Positions 10,764 to 21,900 of a stretch of 64,000 bases of DNA are shown here, one piece after another. Position numbers and translations under genes: made by a program. Below the pieces are notes generated by a model, which was not told the origin of the DNA, searched no databases, and was given only the letters and a program-made list of their open reading frames with translations. The stretch's first letter is position 1, and every line of letters begins with the position of its first letter. The stretch is taken from assembly GCA_034401795.1 (NCBI GenBank), contig CM067372.1:16400424-16464423 (forward strand), written 5' to 3'. Source of the DNA: Chaetoderma sp. LZ-2023a. Its lineage: Eukaryota > Mollusca > Caudofoveata > Chaetodermatida > Chaetodermatidae.

Positions 10764-13314
10764 GGGCTTGTCCACACTAAAGTGACCAAAAGTGTGACAT
10801 GAAAGTCAGATTTTAGAAATGGGTATGAATAAAGTTAAACATGTTTTCTGTTAAGGAAAATGACTTTATCTACTGACAAAAATCAAAAGAAGATAGTAAT
10901 TTGTGGATTAAGCGTAAAAATCAACAGAATATCAGATGCTGTCAGAAAGTTACGGTTGTGATTTTGACAATGAAAAATGAGAGACTATCTTTTGAAAAGC
11001 GACCAAAGTAACCCTTTATGCTACAAAACAAAAGTTACATACCATGGAATAAGATTAAGGCATTAAATTTAACTTTTGAGTAATTTTGCAAAGCTTTGCA
11101 GGACAAATTGAGGGGGGGGGGGGGGGGGGTGGGGTTACGGTTGTGATGTTCATATTTTTGACAAACTTCTATTCTTTTATTCAATTATCAATCTTGCACA
11201 CAAGAAGTCTCTTCGAGAAAACTGAATAGCTTCTTATTATGTAGGGAATCGATTGCAAACACAACAAGAAGGAATTAATACAGGAATTGATCATTTTTGT
11301 TACGGTTGCGATGTTGACATTTGACGAAAGAAGGTCGTTACGGTTGCGATGTTTGACACTGACAGAACGATTTCGTTAACAGGATAAGAATATAGAGTAA
11401 AGTTGGCGCATCTATCAATCAGTAAATCATTCTTTTGAAAGAACCAACAACAGAAGCCATGCTAATATAAATAAATGGCAAGCAACATGATCAAAATTAT
11501 AGAAAACAGTATGGAAGAATGTTCCCGTTGCGACCAGTATGTTATCAGCTTGCTTTGCTTGAATTTTAATACTGTTCTTTACTGCCTTTTGTTCAAATTT
11601 GCAGTTGTTTTTAACATTGCTGTTTTGTACTAACATATTATACATGATTATGTGGTTTGGAATTCATACAAAGAGTAATTTATTCTACAAGCTGAAACAA
11701 TTGGCAGAATGGTTTTCCAAGGAAGCATCCCTTCCACTAGGGTTGCACAATATCGCCATTGACTGTCACAATATATCATGCATGAAGTTGTACATGTACA
11801 GCAATGGCTTCCAGTCAAATTATATTCCTAACAGCACCTTTCATGTAAAGATGATGGTAACGGAAATTCATCACTGAAGGGGTTAAGCTGAATGAAGCAA
11901 CACATTTTGTTTGTCATTCTAAATACAGCTCTTTGATTTTAGAGATAGCTTGCTGCCTAAGTTTTTTACGATATAAAGAAGAGGACAAATTCTATTTTTT
12001 TAAACCGATTAGATGTACAATGAACTTTCAAACCATATCTTGAACTGTTAATAACCGTTCCTGTTGGTCCAAGTTCAGGTAGTCTGTTAACGTGCTGATG
12101 AGTCCAAAACAGACTGCATGGGCCCAATAACATTATGGATGAAACTATAACAACCTTATAAAACCGGTGCAGATTTGAATAATGCAAACTTTAACTATTA
12201 TCCTCATTTCATATAGCTTTGAGGGCGATAAACACAATAAATTCTGAGAAATAAAGAAAAATATCGTCCGACGGTATGGCTGTTATTCATGACACAATTC
12301 TGAGTTGTGGTCGTGATTTTTGATTGAGAAAACTGCGCGTCAAGCGTCACGACCACCAAGGTCAAGGTTACATTTGCGACGGTAGTTGATGTCTCGAACT
12401 CGGTGACCTATGCTCAAGAGTTAAATATGGACATAAAATCGCGAGGTTATCGATTTCTACTGTGGATTTAAAAAATATATAGGAACTATTCATTAAAGGA
12501 AGCATAGGTTGCGTGGTCGTGACGATTGTTTTAGTCGTCACGTGGAGTAAAAAATGTTGACAGAACATTTCTTACCTTAGCTTTGGCGCCATTGTTTTCT
12601 CATCACCGTAAAAAAAGGCTCGGCGTGTCACATGACCGGTTTTACACCATCACGTGATGCTTGCTTCTTATTTCCTGGAGCTGTGCTATAAATTTATGGA
12701 TTTCTTGTCCGCTGTTACGGTTGTGATTTCTTGACAGAAAGTTGACCACTTAATTTTTTATTATAATTTAAACATAATCTAGCAATAATCAAATCTATCC
12801 AAGTGGCAGTGAATGAACAAAAGATATGAGATAGTATTTGGATAGAAAAGTACAGCCATACAGGTAAGGAATAGCAACTAAGCTAGTGAGATTTATACTA
12901 ATTTTTGACGGAATGCATCATGACCATAACACACAAGAAGTGAAATAAAAAGTTTTTCTCCTGTAAATCATGACAAAGATGAGCATATTCATAGAAAGCA
13001 ATGTCTTTTTCTTTAAAATGTTTAGGCTGAAATCCAAAATAACTCATTTAAATGCTTCTTTAGCACTCTGAAAATTGGCTCATTCTCATGTCACATTTAC
13101 CCGCTCTAATCTCACTCATATTTGTGGCTGTTAGTTGAATGAAAATAATTTTATTCTGCACTCATTTAACTTTTTTATCTGTAATTATCTCTCTGAGATA
13201 CCTTCAACTTGGAAATGATAACAGGAAAATTAATTGGGTCTTTATCATCGAAATTAACAATTCAAATGTAGACCCGAAATCGTTCATCAAATACAGTTTA
13301 GTGTGGACAAGCCC
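10764..13314. mobile_element. 2.55-kb TIR element nested in the 5.15-kb element
   Basis: The ends gggcttgtccacactaaa / tttagtgtggacaagccc are exact inverted repeats of 18 bp. Both flanks carry atct (10760-10763 and 13315-13318). A related sequence at about 55335-55380 (minus) reads caagctatctactaaatg, which is the uninterrupted site, so the target duplication is the 4-bp atct. The interior is non-coding as far as I can tell. It holds five same-strand copies of gttacggttg(t/c)gat. I cannot assign a superfamily. Confidence 0.85.
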
Positions 13315-13490
13315 ATCTACTAAATGCCTTAGAGCTGGTTATGCTTTTTATTGTGACGGACTTGCGGGTTATTGTTTTATATTAGAAATGTACGCTGCTT
13401 GTACAAGTACAAATATTTGATAACAGTTACAAAAAAAGCTACCCGTCACAGGTACAATTCTATAAACATTTCAACCCCTGTTGTTTTTGG
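13315..13490 (-). repeat. End of a repeat family shared with 55.18-55.38 kb
   Basis: Read on the minus strand from 13484, caggggttgaaatgtttata followed by gaattgtacctgtgacggg matches the plus-strand sequence at 55174-55380 closely. The CAGGGG start looks like a hAT-type end; its partner end was not found with confidence. Confidence 0.5.
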
Positions 13491-13564
13491 GTCAATTAAC
13501 ACGGTAGTTCTTTGATACAGGTGGAATTCTTTACAAATTAAAGCATATTCTTTTAAATATTTTG

Positions 13565-13720
13565 AAAATAATATGACTGGAAGCCATTGCTGTCACGGTG
13601 GTGGTGGTGGGTGGGTGAGCTGGAGAGGGTTGCTCAACTAGGTAAGCCACAACAATGTACGATATTCAATTCTTTGTTTTTGTAGTGGGGTTTGTGGGTG
13701 GGGGGGGGGCGGGGTGGGAG
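13565..13720. repeat. MITE fragment and G-rich tract
   Basis: aatatgactggaagccattg (about 13571) is the ctggaag variant of the 'ttgactgg' MITE hairpin arm, also seen near 11.80 kb. It is followed by ggtggtggtgggtgggtg and a poly-G run near 13700. The open frame across it is low-complexity. Confidence 0.45.
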
Positions 13721-13889
13721 GAGGGTGTTACGATATTTATAAATATTGGGTCATTAGTCACTAATTATTATAGTGGGTATGGAATTTTGAAATATGTTTG
13801 GAAAAAGTATGGAATTTTATTGTGCCTAAGGTGTATGAACCCTGAAATTGTTGCAAGCTGGAAAGATGCTACCAATGAGTGTTGTCATA

Positions 13890-14040
13890 CAAATACTGAT
13901 ATTTTGGCAGGGAAAATGTACATTTGCAGACCATAGGAGTATAGTTTTTGGAGACTTAACACTGAATGACTGGCTCGGTTATCGAGCTTGTAATTTCAGG
14001 GGTAAATTTTCAAAAATGTTCTTCTTGGTCTGGAAATGGA
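13890..14040. repeat. Fold-back MITE, 'ctggaatgactggctcga' family, copy 3
   Basis: gtacatttgcagaccatagg ... gaatgactggctcggttatc ... cttcttggtctggaaatgg keeps the arm/core order of the copies at 1.9 and 17.7 kb. Confidence 0.5.
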
Positions 14041-15360
14041 ATGAATGAATGGACATAAAACTGAAACTCAATCTGCTTTTTGACAAATTTACTTGAGAAA
14101 TATTACAGTACTTATATATCACAATGGATGAATCCACCCATCTCTAGCTAAGCTATGCTCCCAAGCTTTGTCCCAGAATCTCAATTTCAAACAAACTCCC
14201 CCTCAAAACAATCAACAGAATGTTTATTAAATTGCAAAGAAATACAATTAATACTTACTGACAGACTACTATGAGAGTTAGTATTGTCTGTCAATTATAA
14301 TAGTGACTGGTGACATCAACTTATATGTGATGTAATTGATTATGAGGTCAATAGTTGAGTAACTAAATATATTTTATCTGTAAATTAGGTAATTGGTGGA
14401 TAAGTCCATGCTGTAATCAATATGCTAATGATAATTCAGCAACATGCACTTTAAATTCATTATTAACTTAATATACAGATGAAATATGTTCAGATAAAGC
14501 AGGTTTGGATAAAAAAAATGGCGTAACCAATTTGCGCAACTAATTTTGCGCAACCGAACAATTGGTTACGCAGACCTGAAAACACGGGACCCAAAAATGG
14601 GTCTCACAAATATTTGAAATTTTGAGGGCTGAGCTGAGGAAGCTGCCAATAGAAAGACCGCCGTTAGAGTCAAATGCTTTAGACTAGCCGAATGCACCAG
14701 TTCGAAAGGGTGCTTGGCCAGTACATTAAGCACTAAAGATAGACTACCGATTGTCTCAATCGGAGATTGCTCATTCCCTTCACCATCACATTCAACTGGG
14801 CCACCTCTGGACTATCCCTGTTGGCTAGACAAGGGATAACTGATGCCAAAGCTGACTTGTATCCAGAAATTGTGACAGGAGCTAGTCCTGAAAAGAACAG
14901 CTCACAGAAAGTCCGCTATTTGCTGAATAGTGGATTGAAAAGTATAAATACACTTTCCTTCACAACAGTCTGCAAATCTGTTAACCTTGTTGTTATATAA
15001 CTTGAAGGCTGACCTCCTCCTCGCAGCTGCGATGAATTTCACAGCTTGTCGAGAAAAACCGTACGACGTGGAACGTTGTTTGATAACATCCACGCAGTCA
15101 ATTTGAACATTTCGGGACGCTCGTGTAGGAAGCGTCCCTTGGCCTGGGAGATTATGTTCGGAATCTCGGGTAACTGCACTGGAGTGTCCACCAGAAGATC
15201 TGTGAACCACGACCTGCTGGGCAAAAATGGCGCTATTAGCAGATCCAGGTCCGGTTCCTCTCCGAGCTTCACCAAAATCTTCGGCAGAAGAATGGTGGAC
15301 ACGTACGCATAAGCGTGCATCCCTCTCCAGCTTATCGCCAGAGCGTCTGTATCGACGGCA

Positions 15361-16869
15361 CCAAAACCAAGGTTGGCAATCTGACACTGGGTGGTACTCC
15401 ACTCGAGTACGAGGACCAGCAGACATACCTGGGAGTCACCTATGACAGAGGATTAAACTGGAAGGAGCACATCTAGAACGCAGAAGCAAAGGCCAGAAGA
15501 AAGCTAAACATCATGAGGAAGCTGGCAGGAACAAAGTGGGGTGCCAATGAAAGGATCCTCAAGACCATCTACCTAGGTGCCGTACGACCACACCTTGAGT
15601 ATGGATACAGCTCATGGATGACAGCAGCTAAATCTCATCAACAGAACCTCGACAGAGTACAAAACCAGGCACTGCACATCATCACTGGTGGAATGAGATC
15701 AACACCAATAGAAAAAAATGGAGCAGACAGCAGGCATCCCCCCACTTAGCAAAGGAAGGGAATGCAAAGAACTGATCCAAGCTGCAAAGTTCAAATCGTT
15801 CAACAACCACCCGATGAAGATCAGGCAAGCACAGCTGTCATCAGGAAGACTTAGAAGATCAAGTTTTGTGAAAGAGACAAAAGCACTTCAAAGGAAACGC
15901 CAAGAAATGTTGCCAGCACAAATAGAAGATCCAAACCACACCCTTGATCCTCAACCATGGGAAAACAAACTAGAGAGCATAGCTATTCGCACCACAGTAC
16001 CTCATCTCACAACCAAAGATGAACACAGTGATGTGAGCATGAAGGCCCTGACTCTAGCCATGCTGGAAGAAATGTACCCTCAGGAGACATGGATAAGGAT
16101 CTACACAGATGGATCAGCCAAAGATGCAATTAGGAGCGGAGGTGCCGGTCTGCATATACAGTATCCAAACGGACAACATGAGTCAGCTGCAATACCGACA
16201 GGCAAACACTGCACAAACTACAGAGCTGAAGTCGAAGCACTGGTTCGTGCCGCTAATACCATCAGCAGAACAGCAGACCTTATTGCACAGATTGTCTTTT
16301 TATCTGATGCCCGCTCTGTCCTTGAGGCAATCACCAAAGGTAAGCTGCCACAACTTGAAGAAGCACTACAAGCCATCAAATGCTTTCGGATAGCACTGCA
16401 GTGGATCCCCTCACACTGTGGAGTCCAAGGAAATGAGGAAGCAGACAAGATGGCAAAGGTGGGTGCAGAAGAGAATCAGACAGAAAACATGGTTACCCAT
16501 ACAGAGATGAAGACTATCATCAAGTCACTATAGAACACCTCAATCAGAAGATGCCTACCATCATCTCTCGAGGCCAGAGCAAGTGACCCTTTTCCGTCTC
16601 AGAACTGGACACAACAGACTAAACCAACACATGTACAGGCGGTTCCACCTTACGACATCGCCCGCTTGTCCTTGTGGAGAAGCAGAACAGACCACAGAGC
16701 ACATACTTCAATGTTGCAGTACGTATCAGCTGCTGAGAGAAGAGATCTGGCCTTTGTTAACCTCTTTTCTTGAAAAGCTGTATGGGCCTGTGGAAGAACT
16801 GCGGGAAAACCACAGATTTTATCTTGAGAACGGCTCTCCAAGTGTGATACCAGCGATCGAAAAGAAGAA
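15361..16869 (+). mobile_element. 5'-truncated LINE with RNase H domain (I/Ingi-like)
   Basis: A non-LTR retrotransposon 3' part inserted in DIRS copy 1, flanked by gacggca (15354-15360 and 16870-16876) and ending in an AAG-rich tail (aaaagaagaag). It encodes the RT thumb (TYLGVTYDRGLNWKEHI, RPHLEYGYSSWMTAA), an RNase H with YTDGSAKD, NYRAEVEAL, FLSDARSVLEAI and WIPSHCGVQGNEEADK giving the D-E-D-H/D set, and a C-terminal CPCGEAEQTTEHILQC zinc knuckle. Breaks: an in-frame stop near 15474 (HI*NA), a frameshift in the A-run at 15711-15717, and a 2-base loss near 16532 relative to the sister copy at 44.6 kb. Truncated at the 5' end, as is common for LINEs. Confidence 0.9.
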
Positions 16870-17436
16870 GACGGCATTTGGATCTGGAATCGGCGAGACA
16901 TAAGTCATGATTTGAGCAATTTCCTTTGTGGCGAACAAGTCCACGTTGGGTTTGCATGAATTAATGAAACATTTTCTTCACATAAAAATCTGCAACAACC
17001 CGGGTGCGACGTCACCCGCTCGGATCATATGGAGAACGACATCAGCCGATTTTCGTGTTAAAACACTGTATAGCCAACACCTTATTTCAGATCTGCCGAT
17101 CGCCTGTTGGGGTTAAAGAAAGGCGACCAATCTGGCATATTTCCGTGTTAACACACGGCCCAGATTCGGGGTTCAGAAATTGCAATATGCGACACAGACA
17201 AAATTTTGAAGACCTAAGTCTTTTAACTACGGAATAACATGGAAATATACAACCTGGATATCAGCGGCTCCCTCCATGGTAATCCAAATAATCCTTATAG
17301 AGCGAACACTAAGCTATCACAATCACAGAAAAAATAACTTAGAAAACTTTAAGAAATGGCTAAGACACTGCAAAAGCTGTAGCTCTTGTTGCTATGCAAA
17401 CAAGAATGAGCTTCATGGCAAACGGGTACTAGGTTG

Positions 17437-17866
17437 TAGGCTTGCGCGATTACGTGATTAAATCGAAATCGCGATTATATTTTAAATCGTGAATTTATAT
17501 GATTAAAAATTAAATAATCGAATAATCGTGAATATTTTTTATTGCATAAACCTAAGTTTCAATTACTTTTTAATGCGATCGGTCACGAAAAATGACATTT
17601 TGCTTAGTGAATGGATGTCCATTTGCAGGGCAAGAGGGCTATTTTTGAAAATGTATTACTGGAATGCCTGGCTCGATTCTCGAGCCAGGCATTCCAGTGA
17701 TACATTCTAAAAAATAGTCTTCTCTTGTCCTGCAAATAGACTTTTCTAAATACCATTGTAGTTTTCGTCATTGATATTCTTTTGTTGTTATGTCTTGGTA
17801 ATTATTTTCCAAGCTGATTGATCGAGTAATCACGATTATTTTTTAATAATCGATCGCGATCACTCA
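17437..17866. mobile_element. hAT-like MITE in the terminal hairpin of DIRS copy 1
   Basis: It begins taggcttgcgcgattacg; a related end, agatcgcgcaaccct, is at 54826-54840. The interior is rich in ATCG/CGAT repeats. It splits the DIRS hairpin between gggtact (left) and the cggtaaagc segment (right). The end copies have diverged and the target duplication is not clear. Confidence 0.6.
17624..17748. repeat. Fold-back MITE, 'ctggaatgactggctcga' family, best copy
   Basis: The central hairpin is a perfect 19-bp stem (17658-17676 with 17680-17698) with a 3-nt loop, extended by the paired arms atttgcagggcaagag and ctcttgtcctgcaaat. It is nested in the hAT-like MITE, which is nested in DIRS copy 1. 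Confidence 0.8.
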
Positions 17867-18024
17867 CCCGCCGGTAAAGCTTACTAAGTCTAGAGTCTTA
17901 GGGCCAGCGATCCAAGATAGCGTGTATCAGAAGTAATAGAATGGGGGTAAGTATTGATCGAAGGAGAATTTTATGAGTTCACAAACTTGAGTGTTAAATG
18001 GTTAATATACTTTCCAGCATTAAA

Positions 18025-18720
18025 CAGGGTTCATTGCCCCCCTTCTGCCCCCTTCTGTGCTTCAAATTCTGACTTTTACATGACTTTTCCTAACTAAAAT
18101 TAACAAATTCCATGACCAAGAATAAAACACCAGTCCCCACCGGCCAGGCCTTTTTAGTACAAACGCAATTTTTTCTATCAAAATAATGTACGTTTTTTCC
18201 AATCAAGGGGGAATTAATCTGGTGATTAGACAGATTTTGACTAAATGGAATCCCAGTAAGGGTCTCATGCAGAGGGATAACAGTGATGGTTCTGGACACA
18301 TTTTTGATGATATGCAATTCCCACGAGGTTTTGTCATCAGTTGACATTCCAAATTTGAAATGAATCCATTCAAGGTAACTGAAGTTATCGAACGGAAACT
18401 AAATGGACTGTCGGGGACCTGTTTCTATAGTCCCTGTCAGTTGTCAGGGGACTAATTAATATCTCTGAGATTTAGGTTTATGAGGTAGCTCCCGAAATAA
18501 AATCCGAGTTATTCTGCAAAATGTCTGAATACTGACTCTTGCAACAAACAAATTTTATTGCATAGAGGTGATTTATGCTAACACATTGATTTTTATTTCA
18601 CATGATTACCATTTTCCATGACTTCCATGACCTATAATAAAAAACCGGATTTTCCATGACGTTCCCGGCCTGGAATAATTCCATGACTTTCCAGGATTTC
18701 CATGACCAGTACGAACCCTG
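18025..18720. mobile_element. hAT MITE with 6-bp target duplication, G3BP intron 1
   Basis: Starts cagggttc and ends gaaccctg (exact 8-bp inverted ends), flanked by attaaa at 18019-18024 and 18721-18726. The right part repeats ccatgac / tccatgacttccatgacc, the inner pattern often seen in invertebrate hAT elements of this type. No transposase. It ends only 48 bp from the exon 1 donor side. Confidence 0.85.
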
Positions 18721-18767
18721 ATTAAATAAGGACGTAGTTGTCTTACAGCACAGTGATGCTAACTAAC

Positions 18768-18899
18768 CTGTGCAAGTGCAGTGGGGCCTCATGCAGCAGT
18801 GTATAGTACTGCCTGACAAACTCACGGCCGACACACTGCGGACTCGGAGTTTCCATTACCATGACGTCCGTCAGTTGGAGCAATCCAAGGAGTAGGAGG
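18768..18899 (-). CDS. G3BP: G3BP first coding exon (start codon at 18862)
   Basis: Minus-strand exon. The 3' splice site tttttcag lies at 18900-18907, then a 37-nt 5'UTR, then ATG at 18862-18860 and 31 codons plus AG. The protein begins [20 protein letters not shown] then [11 protein letters not shown], very close to the human start ([23 protein letters not shown]). Phe15 of the partner-binding pocket is kept. The donor is CACAG|gttagt. G3BP proteins nucleate stress granules in the cytoplasm through the NTF2-like dimer, acidic region and RNA-binding tail. Only the NTF2-like part is in this window. Because the 5'UTR is preceded by an acceptor, at least one further non-coding exon must lie upstream (to the right), probably beyond the minisatellite at 18978-21550. 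Confidence 0.95.
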
Positions 18900-18977
18900 C
18901 TGAAAAACATAGTTCATATTAAAGCCTTTAACGTGTAAGAAATGAGTAATTGTTGCTTTATACAGTTAACTGTGAAT

Positions 18978-21550
18978 TCCATAAGTGCAGCCATGTCATC
19001 CCATAACCAATGCATGGACCTGTTACCCCATAAGCAATGCATGGACATGTCATCCCATAAGTGTAGACATGTCATTCAATAAGCAATGCATGGACATGTC
19101 ATCCCAGAAGTGTAGACACGTCATTCCATAAGCAATGCATGGACATGTCACCCCATAAGTGTAGACATGTCATCCCATAAGCAATGCATGGACATGTCAT
19201 TCCATAAGTGTAGACATTTCACCCCATAAGCAATGCATGGACATGTCACCCCATAAGTGTAGACATGTCATTCCATAAGCAATGCATGGACATGTCACCC
19301 CATAAGTGTAGACATGTCATTCCATAAGCTATGCATGGACATGTCACCCCATAAGTGTAGACATGTCATTCCATAAGCTATGCATGGACATGTCACCCCA
19401 TAAGTGTAGACATGTCATTCCATAAGTGTAGACATGTCATCCCATAAGCAATGCATGGATATGTCATCCCATAAGTGTAGACATGTCATTCCATAAGCGT
19501 AGACATGTCATTCCATAAGCGTAGACATGTCATTCCATAAGCCATGCATGGACATGTCACCCCATAAGTGTAGACACGTCATTCCATAAGTGTAGACATG
19601 TCATTCCATAAGTGTAGACATGTCATTCCATAAGCAATGCATGGACACGTCATTCCATAAGTGTAGACATGTCATTCCATAAGTGTAGACATGTTATTCC
19701 ATAAGTGTAGACATGCCATTCCATAAGTGTAGACATGTTATTCCATAAGTGTAGACATGTCATTCCATAGGTGTAGACATGGACACGTCATCCCATAAGT
19801 GTAGACATGGACACGTCATCCCATAAGTGTAGACATATCATTCCATAAGTGTAGACACGTCATTCCATAAGTGTAGACACGTCATTCCATAAGTGTAGAC
19901 ACGTCATTCCATAAGTGTAGACATGTCATTCCATAAGCAATGCATGGACACGTCATTCAATAAGTGTAGACATGTCATTCCATAAGTGTAGACACGTCAT
20001 TCCATAAGCAATGCATGGACACGTCATTCCATAAGTGTACATGTCATTCCATAAGTGTAGACATGTCATTCCATAAGTGTAGACATGTCATTCCATAAGT
20101 GTAGACATGTCATTCCATAAGTGTAGACATGGACACGTCATCCCATAAGTGTAGACATGTCATTCCATAAGTGTAGACATGTCATTCCATAAGTGTAGAG
20201 ATGTCATTCCATAAGCGTAGACACGTCATTCCATAAGTGTAGACACGTCATTCCATAAGCGTAGACATGTCATTCCATAAGCGTAGACATGTCATTCCAT
20301 AAGTGTAGACACGTCATTCCATAAGTGTAGACACGTCATTCCATAAGCGTAGACACGTCATTCCATAAGCGTAGACACATCATTCCATAAGCGTAGACAT
20401 GTCATTCCATAAGTGTAGACATGTCATTCCATAAACGTACACATGTCATTCCATAAGTGTAGACATGTCATTCCATAAGTGTAGACATGCTATTCCATAA
20501 GTGTAGACACATCATTCCATAAGCGTAGACATGTCATTCCATAAGCGTAGACATGTCATTCCATAAGTGTAGACATGTCATTCCATAAGCAATGCACGGA
20601 CACGTCATTCCATAAGCGTAGACATGTCATTCCATAAGTGTAGACATGTCATTCCATAAGCAATGCATGGACACGTGATTCCATAAGTGTAGACACGTCA
20701 TTCCATAAGCGTAGACATGTCATTCCATAAGCGTAGACATGTCATTCCATAAGTGTAGACACGTCATTCCATAAGTGTAGACACGTCATTCCATAAGTGT
20801 AGACACGTCATTCCATAAGCAATGCATGGACACGTCATTCCATAAGTGTAGACATGTCATTCCATAAGTGTAGACATGTTATTCCATAAGTGTAGACATG
20901 TCATTCCATAAGTGTAGACATGTCATTCCATAAGTGTAGACATGTTATTCCATAAGTGTAGACATGTCATTCCATAAGTGTAGACATGTCATTCCATAAG
21001 TGTAGACATGTCATTCCATAAGTGTAGACATGTCATTCCATAAGTGTAGACATGGACACGTCATCCCATAAGTGTAGACATGTCATTCCATAAGTGTAGA
21101 CACGTCATTCCATAAGTGTAGACACGTCATTCCATAAGTGTAGACACGTCATTCCATAAGCAATGCATAGACACGTCATTCCATAAGTGTAGACATGTCA
21201 TTCCATAAGTGTAGACATGTTATTCCATAAGTGTAGACATGTCATTCCATAAGTGTAGACATGTCATTCCATACATGTCATTCCATAAGTGTAGACATGT
21301 CATTCCATAAGAGTAGACATGTCATTCCATAAGCAATGCATGGACACGTTATTCCATAAGTGTAGACATGTCATTCCATAAGCGTAGACATGCCATTCCA
21401 TAAACGTAGACATGTCATTCCATAAGTGTAGACACGTCATTCCATAAGTGTAGACACGTCATTCCATAAGTGTAGACATGTCATTCCATAAGCAATGCAT
21501 GGACACGTCATTCCATAAGTGTAGACATGCTATTCCATAAGTGTAGACTG
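18978..21550 (+). repeat. 2.6-kb minisatellite of 22-bp and 27-bp units
   Basis: Two interspersed unit types: 22 bp (catgtcattccataagtgta + ga) and 27 bp (catgtcaccccataagcaat + gcatgga). I estimate about 110 units. From the left edge to about 19400 the two types alternate, making a 49-bp higher-order unit; further right the 22-bp type dominates in runs. Units also differ by cacgtc versus catgtc, a CpG/TpG difference. No open frame spans it. It lies in the upstream (5'UTR) intron or promoter side of G3BP and abuts DIRS copy 2. Confidence 0.97.
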
Positions 21551-21900
21551 CAGGAAATGTCAATTTCTCTTTCTCCGAGATCTAACAATACTCACCATTC
21601 TGTTACTTCTGATATACAGCTGGCCTTGACAGCGGCTCTAGGATTATAGACTTAGAAAGCTTTACCGACTCCTGGGAACCGGGTACTCGGCTCCCAACTG
21701 CCGAGTACCCGTTTACCATAGAGCTCATATTGTTTGCATAGCCACCAAACAAGAGAAAACTATGGCTTGCCTCCGTGGGGCTGGGTTCGTAACAGAATGG
21801 TGAGTATTGTTAGATCTCGGAGAAAGGGAAATTGACATTTCCTGCATTCTCCTTCGATCAATACTCACCATTCTGTTACTTCTGATATACACCAGATTTG
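21551..21900. repeat. Left terminal repeat and internal complementary region of DIRS copy 2
   Basis: gatctaacaatactcacc and its complement ggtgagtattgttagatc occur within 250 bp of each other, and the outer part is an inverted match to the right terminal repeat (28440-28632). This split, inverted arrangement is the DIRS hallmark. Confidence 0.85.

Larger units (their letters stand above)
9482..14631. mobile_element. 5.15-kb TIR element (hAT-like ends) inside DIRS copy 1
   Basis: Starts cagtcctcaaaattt and ends with the inverted match aaattttgagggctg (14 of 15). It is flanked on both sides by agctga (9476-9481 and 14632-14637). The intact DIRS sequence at about 22917 reads tctagctgaggaagc, so the duplication is 6 bp. 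CAG ends and a 6-bp duplication suggest a hAT-type transposon. No transposase is recognisable in its interior, so it is non-autonomous or gutted. It contains the nested element 10764-13314 and a fold-back MITE near 13.9-14.04 kb. Confidence 0.85.
8185..17975 (-). mobile_element. DIRS-like retroelement, copy 1 (old, heavily nested)
   Basis: Fossil YR retrotransposon that fills most of G3BP intron 1, coding on the minus strand. Parts: left inverted terminal repeat and internal complementary region (about 8185-8620), tyrosine-recombinase remains (about 8940-9475 and 14640-14930), a piece of the RNase H side (to 15360 and from 16870), and a right untranslated/terminal part (about 16950-17975). 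Much of the gag and RT interior is absent and it is broken many times. It was later invaded by a 5.15-kb TIR element, a LINE with a target duplication and a hAT-like MITE. It is the oldest of the three copies, judged by decay and nesting. Confidence 0.88.

Noticed and set aside
10063-13484. A hAT element from caggcctcgaaatt (10063) to cccctg (13484) enclosing the 2.55-kb element
   Set aside because: The ends match weakly (about 9 of 13) and no target duplication is seen.
18978-21550. CRISPR-like array
   Set aside because: Units are contiguous with no unique spacers, and the genome is clearly eukaryotic; it is a minisatellite.
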